Positions 1-11,430 of a DNA stretch of 64,000 nt are shown here, piece after piece. Every line of letters begins with the position of its first letter. Position 1 is the first letter of the stretch. Position numbers and translations under genes: made by a program. This DNA is from Blasia pusilla. Taxonomy: Eukaryota; Marchantiophyta; Marchantiopsida; Blasiales. The notes under the pieces were generated by a model. It saw only the letters and a program-made list of their open reading frames with translations. It had not been told where the DNA came from and searched no databases. The stretch is taken from contig CM114273.1 in assembly GCA_050084515.1 (NCBI GenBank), forward strand, positions 2,294,001-2,358,000, in the 5' to 3' direction.

Positions 1-924
1 TGCTCCGAAATCTAGACGCAATTCTCCTAGCGGAAGGCGTACTGTTTCGGAGTCATTTTATACGTCACCCCGCAAAGAAAGGTGGTGCTAAATCCACGCG
101 CACCAAACCCAAGGAAAACAGCCATATTTCTTCGTAATATATCCATATCGTCAACTCGGATACTTTCCCAGCGTTACATGTCGGGGAGTAAATGATTGAT
201 TTACACGCGCATGTCAGGCACCGAAAGCCCGGATAAGAATAGGCTCTTTCGAGTGTAGTACTAACCACGTGTAGAAACATTACCTTTCTGGATGACGATC
301 TGCCTTCGCCATATCGTTTCTATATTTGTTAAAGAATGTTACCGATTAGCAACCGGATATTTCTTTCTTGATCGCAGTGGGAGTAGCAGTAGCAGACGAA
401 CGGTGTGCACCCGACTGATGGAAGACCCATTCAAAGGATGCAGTACGTCACGCACAAAGTCCAAACATGGAGCCTACAATAGAGTCCGTCGCCTTCGAAA
501 CTGTCGTTCTCGCCTCATGGGGAAATCTGAGGAAGAGTGGAAGAGCGTCGAACCGTCACACAGCCATTGCCCACCCTCTCAAGATTCTCAACGCATCCAC
601 CAGGTATCACCTCCCTGTTTCTTGTGAGCTCAGTCAAGCGATCTTGTCCTTACTCATCAATCTGGCACTTCGCGTTGATTCCCAACAATAACGTGTGCGA
701 CACGGCCGAGGCAGGGGCCGGGAGTGATCGCAGCCGTCACACATGGACGAGGAGAATGTTGAGAGGATCCTCGTTTGTTCCAGCTCTGAGTGGGAAAGAG
801 AATCATGGTGCAGGGTTGTCCGATCGAGAACCTTGAGCGGGAAAGAGGATCATGGTGCAGGATTATCCGACGGAGAATCTCCAACTACTGGGTGCGTAAC
901 CTTCGGTCTTCTTACACAAAAGGC
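1..924. other. 3' flank of the FtsJ-like gene, no gene seen
   Basis: Both strands carry only short overlapping open frames without splice logic or recognisable motifs. This is the region downstream of the minus-strand FtsJ-like gene whose stop codon is at 925-927. Nothing else can be supported here. Confidence 0.5.
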
Positions 925-3900
925 TCACTTTCGACCCCTGCCTATCAAATAGATCTCTCTGGATGTGGAACGAGTGGCTTTGGGACGAAACCATGTGACT
1001 GCTTTGAAGCGATCTTTGCACAGCGGCAGAAACTCTGCAAGAGAGTGAACTTGTATTAGTAAGGTTGACCCGTCACACAATCCAAAACTGGGGTGTGGAT
1101 GGCTCGTGAATGCGCTGAGAAGACTAAGATCAATTTCGGAGTCGCAGAGAGTGTGGAAGGATTAATCTGTGCCAGTTCAATTCATCGTTCGCATTGCTAC
1201 GTGCGCACTTCATCCTTTCGAAAAAAAATGAACGTCCACTAGAGAATTTGTGAGGAATTGGATGTGGATAAAAGTGAAGGCTGGACTTGTGCCATACGAA
1301 TGAGGACGAATCAAAGTGCACACGAGAATGACGATGACAAAAGAGGACAGTGACAGCGGATCAGATGAATTATGCGAACTATTCTCTCCGTTACTCCTTT
1401 TGAGAAGCACCGGCAGAACTGCAATAAAAAATTGAGCTCAACTTACCACTAGAATCTTCCCCTTCCAGCAGCTTGATAACGATGCTACCTTCGGGTAAGA
1501 GCAATCCTTCCTTCGTTCGTGGAAGATTCGTGTCAGCTACTCCAAAACTTTCGAAGGAACTTTCTGAAAATGCCAAGTTGAGCGTGCACATGCCCAGTTC
1601 TGCAGATAAAGCCGCATCTCGTGTGCTAATGCCTGTAACTGATGGGCACATATCTGATAATATTACCGTGAAACCCATTCCCTGCACAGCAACCCGTGTT
1701 GAGTGCTGAGCATTTCGAAAGCTCAATTCTAAGGTCTCTGTTACCAGGGTTGCTATATTTCTACCAGGGTACAGCATCTAAAAGGCTAGATAGAAGATTG
1801 GAATTCCAGTCCAATTCAGTGTCACAATCCATGATGATGGTTTCCCAAATTCCCAGTAACAGTAATTCTTTTCAGTTTACAGAGGAATGAAATCTTCATT
1901 TGCAAAAAAAAAGTCTGATGATTGAAAAACTACTTCACAAGAATGGCTTTATCTTCCTTACCATCAGGGAGTGCCGACATCCACAGTGTTATGCCTCATC
2001 CTAATTACGACACTTAAAAAAAAAGGAACTTTCTGATTATCGTTGTGGAAGTATCACGTTCCTTCGAGGCAGGACCAGGTAAAAACTAATAACTCAACTG
2101 CAGCTAAACAGGAGGTACGGTTATCATTATTTACCGTCGGAGACAATTTTGCCAGATCACGAGGCCGCAGTTTCAGCACATCTGAACACAGAGTACGGAC
2201 TCGCTCATCGCAGTGGTGAGGAGGCACCTTGACTTTCTGCACTGCAAGACAGCCTATCTACGTTCAGTAGCTGTTGTTATTCAGTCGAATGATAACGTGG
2301 GAAGGCTGATGATTTCCACCTCAGACGAGCTTCCATCCCGATAACAGACTAGAAAATGATTTACTTCATGAGAATCTAAAATAGGCAATACAGCTTGCTG
2401 CAGCTTGCTAACATGCAAATGTAGTCAACCTGCTTCAACCAGATTCCTCACACAGATAAATCTTGACCTGAGTGGAAGCAAGACTTGCAGTTCGACAGTG
2501 CGGGATTTTGCATTGTGATAAGAGGGTACATTCATGCTACGATAATTTCCAACTCGCTGAAGATTACATATCCTTCTTGTGCCGGTATGAGGAAGAACTA
2601 ACAGAAGATAAATCCCGCCTGAGTTCTTATAGTCAAAAGGGTTCTCTTACGAAGCAATAGCATAGATATGGAGCTCTAAACCTCGCTTACACAAAGAAGG
2701 TCTCACTCTCGAGACGTGCTACATTGCCCTTCCAACAACGGTAATCCCAACTTCAGCTCAATGACATTCACACATGACCTTCAATAGGAAGAACCGAAGG
2801 CCTCAAGCGAACGGGAAGATAAGAGTGGTCAAACCTTGATGTCAATTCCTAACACCGCTCCTCCCTTCTGCAAGGGCCCTAAACTCTGGCACGCCACCTG
2901 CATTCCCACCGTGATTTTAGTTTAAGTACAATTAGAGCATTGGGACCAGCTACATTTCCCTAAGAAAGTCTCATGACGTTTACTCATGCAGTGCTTATGA
3001 TGAATATCAGTGATTCACTCCCAATCATCAGTATTACTCCCACATTCTGATATGCTTCGGGGGTAATCTTACTCCCACGTTCTGATATGCTTCGAGTGTA
3101 AAGATTACACCCGAAGCATATCAGAATGTGGAAGTCATTCATAGGCAGCACGGAATTATTGCATTTATTGTACGAACTCCAACATGGAAAGATCTTCTAG
3201 CTCAAGAAACCGACGCCCTAAAAGAGGGAGGAGGAAGAGAAACCTGGAGCCAAGCTCCCGGGGCACAACCAAGGTCCAGCACCGACGCTCCACGAGTGAT
3301 AATGGAGAACTTTCTCTGAATCTCTAACAGCTGCCAACAACCACGATACGTCAAAAGCTTCCACTTCACCCAGCAGGACATCGTAGTTTGCCTATGGCGC
3401 AGAGTGTAGAGAAAAACTTGCAAATCCTAATCTCGCGCGAAGTGAACAGAAGAATTTTAAATCCTAATATATTTCTCAGGATTTAAAGCCGCATCAACAA
3501 GAGTACTTCATACACTTCCATTCCTCTGAGAATATTTTCATGCTCCACGACGCAAAGTGAACAACAAGAATGCGAAAAATCCTAATCACTTTCTCTGAAT
3601 CTCTAGCCACCAACCACAGCACTCCAAAGGGTTGCCCCAGGAAGGGGGCCAGACATCGAGTGCACCAGCGGCGCAAAGTACAGCGAAACAGTCGCAACCA
3701 AGTCTAATCTCTAGCAGTTGCCATCATGCACATTAATATTCAAACGCTGCCGTCAATCACACAATGAATCAGACGCTTGCACACGCCAGGGCGGGACATC
3801 GCAGAGAGGGCCAGCCAGCATTGAGTGGCACAAAATGTAGAGAAAACTGGTCATAAATCCTCTTCTCTGCCACTTAGCGGAAACCAGAATTCTCACTTTG

Positions 3901-3971
3901 AACGCCGAGCGCGCCACATAATTGAGCCGCTTCGCCTCCCGGAAGAAGAAATCCGGTGCGCCTCCACTCAT
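925..3971 (-). CDS. FtsJ/RrmJ-like 2'-O-ribose methyltransferase (AT5G13830 type)
   Basis: SAM-dependent RNA ribose 2'-O-methyltransferase of the RrmJ/FtsJ (MRM2-like) family, probably acting on rRNA, likely organellar by analogy with bacterial RrmJ. Six exons join in frame with GT-AG borders on the minus strand: 3971-3897, 3330-3244, 2897-2835, 2236-2135, 1681-1447 and 1034-925, giving 223 residues, close to the 209 of E. coli RrmJ. The start is the ATG at 3971, whose product begins MSGGAPDFFFREAKRL. Motif I reads VLDLGCAPGAWLQ (exon 2). The K-D-K-E catalytic set is visible as ARSAFK (exon 1), LSDMCPS and VIKLLEGE (exon 5), and SREIYLI near the C-terminus. No clear transit peptide precedes the methyltransferase fold. 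The family assignment is secure from motif order; the exact target RNA and compartment are inference. The gene is divergent from the LSMT-like gene, about 2 kb away. Confidence 0.94.
3033..3131. repeat. Compound direct and inverted repeat inside an FtsJ intron
   Basis: A 30-nt arm at 3040-3069 pairs with 3102-3131 with a single mismatch. A second, direct copy of the same arm sits between them at about 3075-3104. The core word TTCTGATATGCTTCG occurs twice forward and once inverted. It lies in the intron 2898-3243 of the FtsJ-like gene and would form a strong hairpin in the transcript. Confidence 0.85.
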
Positions 3972-3984
3972 TATACCAAACACG

Positions 3985-4020
3985 TTCTCTCTTTCTCTCT
4001 CTCTCTCGCTCTGTCTTTCG
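3985..4020. repeat. CT/GA tract at the 5' end of the FtsJ-like gene
   Basis: A nearly uninterrupted CT-rich run on the plus strand lies just upstream of the FtsJ ATG, so the transcript would carry a GA-rich 5' UTR. GA/CT tracts are common in plant core promoters and 5' UTRs. A regulatory role is inference. Confidence 0.6.
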
Positions 4021-4029
4021 CGTTTCATA

Positions 4030-5890
4030 CAACCGATCGATCCACAGGCCTCCCTAGTCCCCTACACCTTCAAGAGAACTCACGGGCTTTCGTCTCTCGG
4101 TACTTAGAACTCTATAATAGACAAACGAGCGAGTTCATCACATTAAAAATCGTCCTCTTTGATCCCTTCACAAATTTGAACTGTCCCCGAAACACTCGAA
4201 ACATGACATCAGGTTTCCCTTTTTCACCAGAAGTGTCCCCTTGAAGGACAGAGTTGAATCATCCCCATTACACTCAAAGCTTATCATCATATTTCTTTCT
4301 TTCAGTGACGCGGCTGCACCAGAATTCTTCGTGCGATGTACATACACCTCCCACATCTTCTTGATCGGGAAAAACAGGCGGAAGTGTGAGATCGTGTCGA
4401 GAGTTTCTCAGCCCAAAAATTGTTCGAAGATTGTTGTGCTTAAATGTGATAACGTGTTAAAATTAATTCTTTTATTTTCTGAAATTATTAAAACCCGATT
4501 AACACAATCATAATCCATCAAAATTCATTAAAATGTTCATGTAAAATTGTGTGTTTACTGGAGTGGAGAGTGCCTTTCATTTTGCAAATTCTTTTCCTTT
4601 TGGAACTTGCGCTTTTAACTTTTTCGATAATGATGTACAATTTTAATTACGTCTAATAGTAAGTTTTTTTTTTCTTAAAAGAGATTTGTGCATCCCGTTC
4701 TAGCCAACTAGTGAAGAGAAAAAGATGATCTTGAAATTAATTTATCTTAGGAAAACAGGCGACTAATAATGTTGAAAATATTTGCTCAAGTATTTTTTAA
4801 AACTTTCTTTACAATGAGTCCCATATGCGCTTGGAGCTCTATCTCTTACATCCCGCATACAACAATGCCATGTTTCATATTGAGTTATCTCAAGAGTTTG
4901 ATCATATTTTCATGCTACCCATACCTTGCGAGGGGTCAAATTGGCTAACATAGCAAAGGAATATAGGCCATGCATACATAAGAAGATGTAGCTAAGCATC
5001 AAAAGTACAAGGACCGGGGAACATCACAACCACACTTGTGGAAAGTTATAAAGGGGACCCTTGAAAATCTAACCTCACCAGCCGTAGCCTAAACGATATT
5101 AACATCAACTAAAAAACATGACTACTAAAAAGGAGACCTCTTATAGTGGCCTCTCCCACAACATCAACACTTTGCGTAAGCATATTGGCTTGGGTACGTT
5201 GAGGAGCAATAGTGACCCAATATAAAAGTGTTGAAAGCTGAAAACAAAACCTTTTCTCTCATGGAAAGGATGGCCACAATGTGTGTGAGGAAAGAGTCAA
5301 ACATCTTGCCCATAGCTCTATAAATCTTATTAACCAATGAAATGAAAGGATAGACTCCCTAAAGACATATATATATATTTGAATCTTCTTTCATGTCGTA
5401 AATGGTCCGTAGCGATCTCCATTTCCTAAAGTTCAAATGTGAGAGTCCTAAAGTTCAAAAGTTAAAAGCTTTGTGCCACTCTCTTTCGCGCCTATTCATC
5501 TTCGGGTTAGGTGAAAGTGAAGTTAAACGAGGAGATAGTTAAAGAGAACACCCAAACCAGATTAGGTCACTTCATGCATAAAGTAGTCACCTATTGTGAT
5601 AGAGTCCCATTGATGAGGGTTAACTCGGGTTAGAATAGGCGCCAGGCTACCAACATGGATCCGGCTCCAAAACATAAAATGCTCCCAAACTCGTTTTGTC
5701 ATTAGAGAACTAGACGATGCTGTTTTAATGGTATTTTCGAGTCTCCCCAAAATACATGTGGATAAGGCTATGGGGATAAGCCTAAACCCTAAAGAAACCT
5801 GTCACGCTCGTTTTCATCGAGGAAATGGCACCCGAGCTCTTGCCAAAACCCTCGGGGTTTCCTGCGCCGGACTCACCGGATTCTCGGAGT
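4030..5890. other. Divergent intergenic region between FtsJ-like and LSMT-like genes
   Basis: About 1.9 kb, mostly AT-rich, with no convincing exon. It must hold the promoters of both divergent genes. The last 150 bases become GC- and CpG-rich going into the first exon of the SET-domain gene. No further element is recognised. Confidence 0.5.
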
Positions 5891-5954
5891 TTTGTGTGGG
5901 AGAGGGACGGAGGAAGGGATCGGAGAGAAGCGGAGTATCGGTGCGGAAGAATCC

Positions 5955-8900
5955 ATGGCGGCCGTGGCATGCTGGCATCCGCCTCACTTGAGCCCGCGCG
6001 TGTGGTGTGGCCAAACCATCGCGCGCCTCTCTCTGCCTGCGAGAGGAGCGCGCGGGAGAGCGGGAAGATTGGGGAGGTTTGGAGTTGTCAGATGTGCTGC
6101 GGCGAAAGGATCGGTGAGCGCTGCATCTGAGGTGGTTCAGCCTGCGCGGGAGGTGGATTCGTTATGGAGATGGTTGATGGAGAAGGGAGTGGCGTCCGGG
6201 AGTTCTGCCGTGAAGCCGGCGCTTGTGAAGGAAGGCGTGGGACTAGTTGCGCAGAGAGACGTGAGGAAGGGAGAGGAGGTGGTGCAGATCCCTCGGAAGA
6301 TGTGGATTACGGTGGAGACAGTGAAGGAATCTGGCATTGGTCGTTTTGTTGAAGGTCAGAGGCCGTGGGTGGCGCTGGCTTTCTTTTTGATTTCGGAAAC
6401 GGCGAATTCCAATTCCAGCTGGCGACCTTATCTCGACTGTCTTCCCCAGTCTCTCGATTCGCCACTCTTCTGGTGAAATCTCGGAACTATTCTCCGTCTC
6501 AATTCCCCTCCCATCGACGTCAATTATCATGGTCCATCGTTCCTGCTTTTCGATCACCCGAAAACATCCAATCTTGCTCATGTAGCGTGGACGTAAGATG
6601 GCCTGCCGTAATTTATGCAAGATTTTTGCTCACGTGATTGGAGTCAATTGCCTCTTCAAATCTACAGTAAATCGTAATGTAGCATGGGAATCGAACCTGC
6701 AAAATGAGGTTGGATTCTTGCAATTCAATGCCAGGTATATTGTCGGGCCGTGACATAGTTCCGTGAGCTAATCAGTTTACAGTGGATCCTGATACGAATC
6801 CGCTCCACGTGTGATGTCACAGGTTTATTTGCAAATGTCGTTTTCAGCACTTTTCACAAGCGTTGCCCAAATGGTATCACTAACATGAACGGTCTGTTTG
6901 TTGTCAGGTCGGATGAGGAGCTATTGGAGATACAAGGTGGATGAATTGGCAAGACCGCTCCCTTTCAATTTAATTTGTAGTGATTTATGTAATGGGATGA
7001 AATGTCAAACCATATCAGAAGTGCATGTATCTTGGAACTTTTTGTGCAGATGGGATACATTATCCTTCTTAGATTTGTTACCCTATTTGAGATCTTTACG
7101 CGATTTATTTTCGGAGATTTTGAAATGAAGACAAATAGAGATAAATGTTTGGAAGTCTCAGGAAATAGTACATCATTTCTGTTCTTTTATAGATTAGTTA
7201 TTCATTTGTGCCACACCAGTATTAACAATTAACCAGGTTTTGGTCCCTAAGTGCGGCTGATCTAGTCCCACCACTGTCTACATATATATGAAGCTGCTCA
7301 TGTGAGAAGATTCTAATGCCGACAGGGACACAGCTGCTGGGTTCAACTCTGTCATTTAGAGAGTATGTTGAAAGTGAATTCGATCGGGTGAGCAGCGAAT
7401 TTATGGTGGCAAATCGTGATGTTTTCGATCCCAAGATTTTCACGCTGGAAGCTTTCTTATGGGCCTTTGGCATTTTACGTTCAAGAACATTTGCTCCACT
7501 TACTGGGGAGGACTTGGCCTTAGTTCCACTGGCAGATTTTGTAAGGACCTGGTCTCCAACCACAATGTTTGGGCTGACAGTGTACGCTCACTTCTTGGAC
7601 TTTTTAATTGCATCTCTCGGATATTTGATTTTTCATGAAATTATTGTTGCTTTTGTTTCGTAAACGTGGTACCTCTATTGAGGCATCTATAAGATGCCTC
7701 AACAGAGCTGCTTGAGTCAGAGAAGTGCACAATTGTTCGGACAGACTCGAACACAGTACTGCGTAGTCTGATAGTTTTAGGCTCAAAAGTGTTGCAGGGG
7801 TTGTTCTCCTTTGCGGGTGATTTGCAATACGGCCCAAGCAGGTTGATTTTTGTTTCAGAAGGGTGCCGGTGTGGCTAGCTTAAGAAAAATAATTGCTTTA
7901 GAGGTTTCATAAAGTAGGTTTCTTTCTATTGAGAAGTCATTTTCCGAAATTCAAGAGATTGTTAACTAATTTATGGAACAACAGGTGAACCATGGGACAG
8001 TTGGGTCCAAAGAAAGACCATGTTGGGATCTGCAGAAAGGAACTGGTTTCTTTGGTTCTCAGGATACATTGGTATTAAGAACTTCAAATGATTGCAGTGC
8101 AGGAGACCAGGTATGAGCCTGCCTTCGGTGTTGACTTCGAAGTCATAAAGCATGGTGCCCCAGGCCTGTCAAAATGTGGTGATGCCTTGCGAAATGAAAA
8201 TGTTTCTTCATGGTGTTGAACATTGAAATATTGCTCAAATCTGTGGCAGATTTTAATGGATTATGGAGCAAGCAAAGGCAATGGACAGCTGGCCCTGGAC
8301 TATGGGTTTGTTGACTGCAGTTCAAATTTTGAGGGACGCAGAAGCGGGGAGAGTTTCACTCTGACGCTGGAGATTCCTGAAGCAGATCGCTTTTTTGATG
8401 ACAAAGCTGATATTGCAGAACTCAATAAATTTGGACCATCTGTTTCATTTGAGCTAGTTCATGGCGAGATTCCACCTGAGGACATGCTTACTTATCTCAG
8501 GCTAATGGTTCTGGATGGACCAGATGCTTTTCTTCTGGAGGTGCCTCTCTGTCTCTCTCAAAGCCCTGTTAAGCTATATGTCTAGGTTCCCCAGTGGACA
8601 TAATTTTCCAAAGGTGTCGCATTGATCGGTGAAGTGCTTTGCATTACGAAGCATAATACTGTTTATCTCCCGGTGGATCTGCTGTTTATTTGCCTAAAGC
8701 TGCTGCACTTGTAAGTAATGCGTATTGGGGATCGCAATCAATTAAAGTAGGTGGTGTTGTGAAGAGCTTCCTGGTTGACACTCGGAAGGTATCCACCAAC
8801 ACTTTGTATGGTTAGCACTGACACTATATGAGAGTGTCTCCCTCCTCTCATATGTTACGGTATTCACCTCTTCGTCCCCATCCCAGTCTCTGGCACCGTC

Positions 8901-9756
8901 CAACCAGGTTGGGGTCTGTGATTGCAAGGCTATGACAGGCACTACTTAATGAGTAGTGTCTCCTGGTGAATGGTCCGAAGGAGATTTTACTGGGAAATCA
9001 TGAAGTGACCCTAGTTCATAGGGGCCTTGAGGTTATTTCTCTGTGAGCAATGTTTAGGTTGGTTTTCTCCTCTTAGGATAGAGGGGTTTCTCTCCCTTGA
9101 GACTTGTTGCTTTTAAGTATGCATGGATTGTCATGCATTTGGAAGCAGCAGAAGGCATAAGTCAGTTCTTGTATTTGACGAAAGCCAGTTGTCTGCCCTG
9201 TCTCGTGGAGGAACAGTAACAGGACACAGGTCTGCAGCGGAGCTAGTTGCTGACTATCTCCTTTTTTTTGCACCAGGCTCTGTTCAGGGAGTCTGTCTGG
9301 GGCCATTTGTCATTGCCAGTGAGCAAGGAGAACGAGGAGGGAATATGCACTGCTATGCTGGATGGCTGTCGTTCTGCACTTGGTGGTTACAGTACAACCA
9401 TAGATGAGGTAAGTGTCTATGTGGATTTGATTTAGGCTCAAGAAGATGGTCATGTGCTACCAATTACCTCGAGGAAAGATTACCTGCAACACTACATCTT
9501 CCCTTTTCAGAAAGTTGACCATTACGGTATGATTCTTGATTGTGCTGCACAGGATGTAAGATTACTGAAAGATGGGATAGAAGATTCCCGGTTAGAAATG
9601 GCAGTTATTGTAAGGCTGGGAGAGAAGCGTATTCTTGAGGAGCTGCAAGGGTGGTTTGAGGCACACTTGACCAGGCTAGACAAGCTAGAGTATTATGCTG
9701 AGCGGAGGCTCAGAGATTTGGGTCTGATGGATGACAAGGGCTTCTTGACTCCTTGG
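5955..9756 (+). CDS. Chloroplast SET-domain lysine methyltransferase, Rubisco LSMT / aldolase methyltransferase type
   Basis: Protein-lysine N-methyltransferase of the plant LSMT family, which trimethylates the Rubisco large subunit and/or chloroplast fructose-bisphosphate aldolase. Seven exons join in frame with GT-AG borders: 5955-6472, 6908-6936, 7326-7540, 7985-8110, 8250-8540, 9277-9408 and 9553-9756, for 505 codons, about the usual family length. The start is the ATG at 5955 (MAAVACWHPP), followed by an Arg/Ala/Ser-rich, acid-poor leader typical of a chloroplast transit peptide ending near VRCAAAKG. The SET domain is split by the family insert and includes GVGLVAQRDVRKGEEV, PLADFVNHG and LALDYGF. 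The Rubisco-binding region follows, with TLTLEIPEADRFFDDK, YLRLMVLDGPDAFLLE and LEYYAERRLRDLGL. An in-frame ATG at 5892 would add 21 residues and is less likely. The extreme C-terminus is uncertain: the frame reads on to a stop near 9871, or a small last exon follows the donor at 9757. Confidence 0.92.
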
Positions 9757-10975
9757 GTATGTATTTGGTTGCTTGCATCTCGTTTATTAGGTTTGTCATG
9801 TGCTTTAACCAAGTCCCGATCTAAACGCAGCCCTCGATTAGTCCCCAATCGAGGGCTCTCTATCTTTTGGTAAATTCCATGCAAGGTAAAAGTGGTTGAA
9901 GGTCTCAAGTGTGAGTGATTAAAGCCTTTTTTGTAGATAAGTTTGTGTGGATCTTCGTCACTGAAGCTTATTGGGGTGCCTATCAGGTATTCAATGAGTA
10001 AATCTTCGTGAGGAACATACAACTTTTGACACCCAAATCACGAAGAAGGTAAGAAGACCGACTATACCTCCTTACATTCTTGCTTCTTTCCATAGAGTGA
10101 TTCACATAGCACTGGGAGTCAAAAGTCCAAACTGACATCAACTGATTGATCATCAAGTGTCAAATACAGAGTGTGTGTCTCTGTGTGTCTACCATGATTA
10201 GTAACTAGCAATGCCTAGTTCATGCACTGAAATTGTGGTACATGACCATCTGTTTTCCATCATCTGGAGATTTGCATTGGACAATGGTCATGGAATAACT
10301 GGGAACTCATTTGTTTGACTTTTTTCCAGGACCTTCGAAATGCTTGTAGAATTCTGTAGCATTACTACTGGATAAATATTTATGTGGTGTAGTGTTGTGA
10401 AAACATTACTTGGTTGGTATCGATCTTATCCAGGAACTGATGACCACATGAGAAAAAGGTTTTCATATCTTTAGTGTAAAGGCATTGTTCTGAGTGTAAG
10501 ATATCTTGTCAAAGAAATGTTGTGCATTAACTAAACCCATTCAATTTTACCTATGATCTGAAGGTCTCTGAAACTTGTTCTGGTGATCACCGCAAATGAT
10601 TTAGGGAAAGCTCATTTTCATTGAAGGATGTTATCGGGTGCAATCCTTCATACAAATAAGAAACACTTGCAACGGTATGGTTTGATATGGTATTACTCAC
10701 TATGGAAAGAAGTCAAGTTATAAATTCTTTTATCTGATTGTGGTTTGGTGACAACCCAGAAATGTGCATTCTCTCACACGAAATAGAAATACCCGCAAAA
10801 CTGTGCGGTCTTTGCCTTTTGGTAACATCTACCTTAAATACTTGAACTTTTAGACTTCTCAGACCTTGCAAACCCCGTGTGACAAGAGTGTCCAGTCATT
10901 GCCGAAGAACTGCAGCCTTTGGTCAGACTTTCTTAGCAGGGTCGAGAATAATTCCAGTCGCTCTGGCAACTGAGA
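9757..10975. other. 3' flank of the LSMT-like gene, possible unrecognised last exon
   Basis: The open frame continues past the potential donor at 9757 for about 38 codons. Downstream no exon can be tied to the family C-terminus. The rest is ordinary non-coding sequence of moderate AT content. Confidence 0.4.
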
Positions 10976-10976
10976 C

Positions 10977-11430
10977 TAAATTAAGTGGTCTTTTGGTTCT
11001 TATTTGTACGAAGGATTGCACTCGAGGCTTTTCCGAGTGATAGCGTGGACTTCACTTGGAAAGGCAAGAAGTGGGATCACCACTATGATTAACCATTGAG
11101 GAATTGGGCACCAGAGCTTAGTGCACTGCACTGCACTGGTGCTCGCCAGGGAAATGGATGTGTACCCATGGTAGCAGGAAAGTGCTGGACGTGGTCACTC
11201 CCGAAATTAAGTGGTCTTTTGGTTCTTATTTGTATGAAGGATTGCACTTGAGGCTTTTCCGAGTGATGGCGTGGATTTCACTTGGAAAAGGCAAGAAGTG
11301 GGATCAACACTATGATTATCCACTGATGAATTGGGCGCCAGACCTCAGTGCACTGCACTGGTGGTGCTCGCCAGGGAAATGGATGTGTACCCATCGTAGC
11401 GGGAAGGTGATAGACGTGGACACTCCAGAA
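10977..11430 (+). repeat. Tandem duplication, about 229-bp unit, two copies
   Basis: The segment starting AAATTAAGTGGTCTTTTGGT at 10977 recurs at 11206 with roughly 90 percent identity, and the similarity runs through the whole unit to about 11200 and 11430. In the second copy a frame stays open from 11158 to 11511 (117 codons) and is Trp-rich (WSFGSYLYEG, MNWAPDLSALHWW). The first copy has a TAA in the same frame. No family is recognised. It may be a transposon or gene fragment. Confidence 0.8.

Noticed and set aside
1391-1777. 128-codon open frame on the minus strand taken as a gene of its own
   Set aside because: Its C-terminal part is exon 5 of the FtsJ-like gene (1681-1447); the N-terminal 32 codons are intron read-through before a good acceptor.
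3753-4244. Longer N-terminus for the FtsJ-like protein from an ATG near 4028
   Set aside because: The extension is an ERERERE run from the CT tract; the family begins at the ATG at 3971.
6680-6760. tRNA-like GGTTCGATTCCCATGC on the minus strand in an LSMT intron
   Set aside because: Only the T-loop-like words are present; no matching acceptor stem, D-arm or anticodon arm can be folded, so it is at most a tRNA-like scrap.
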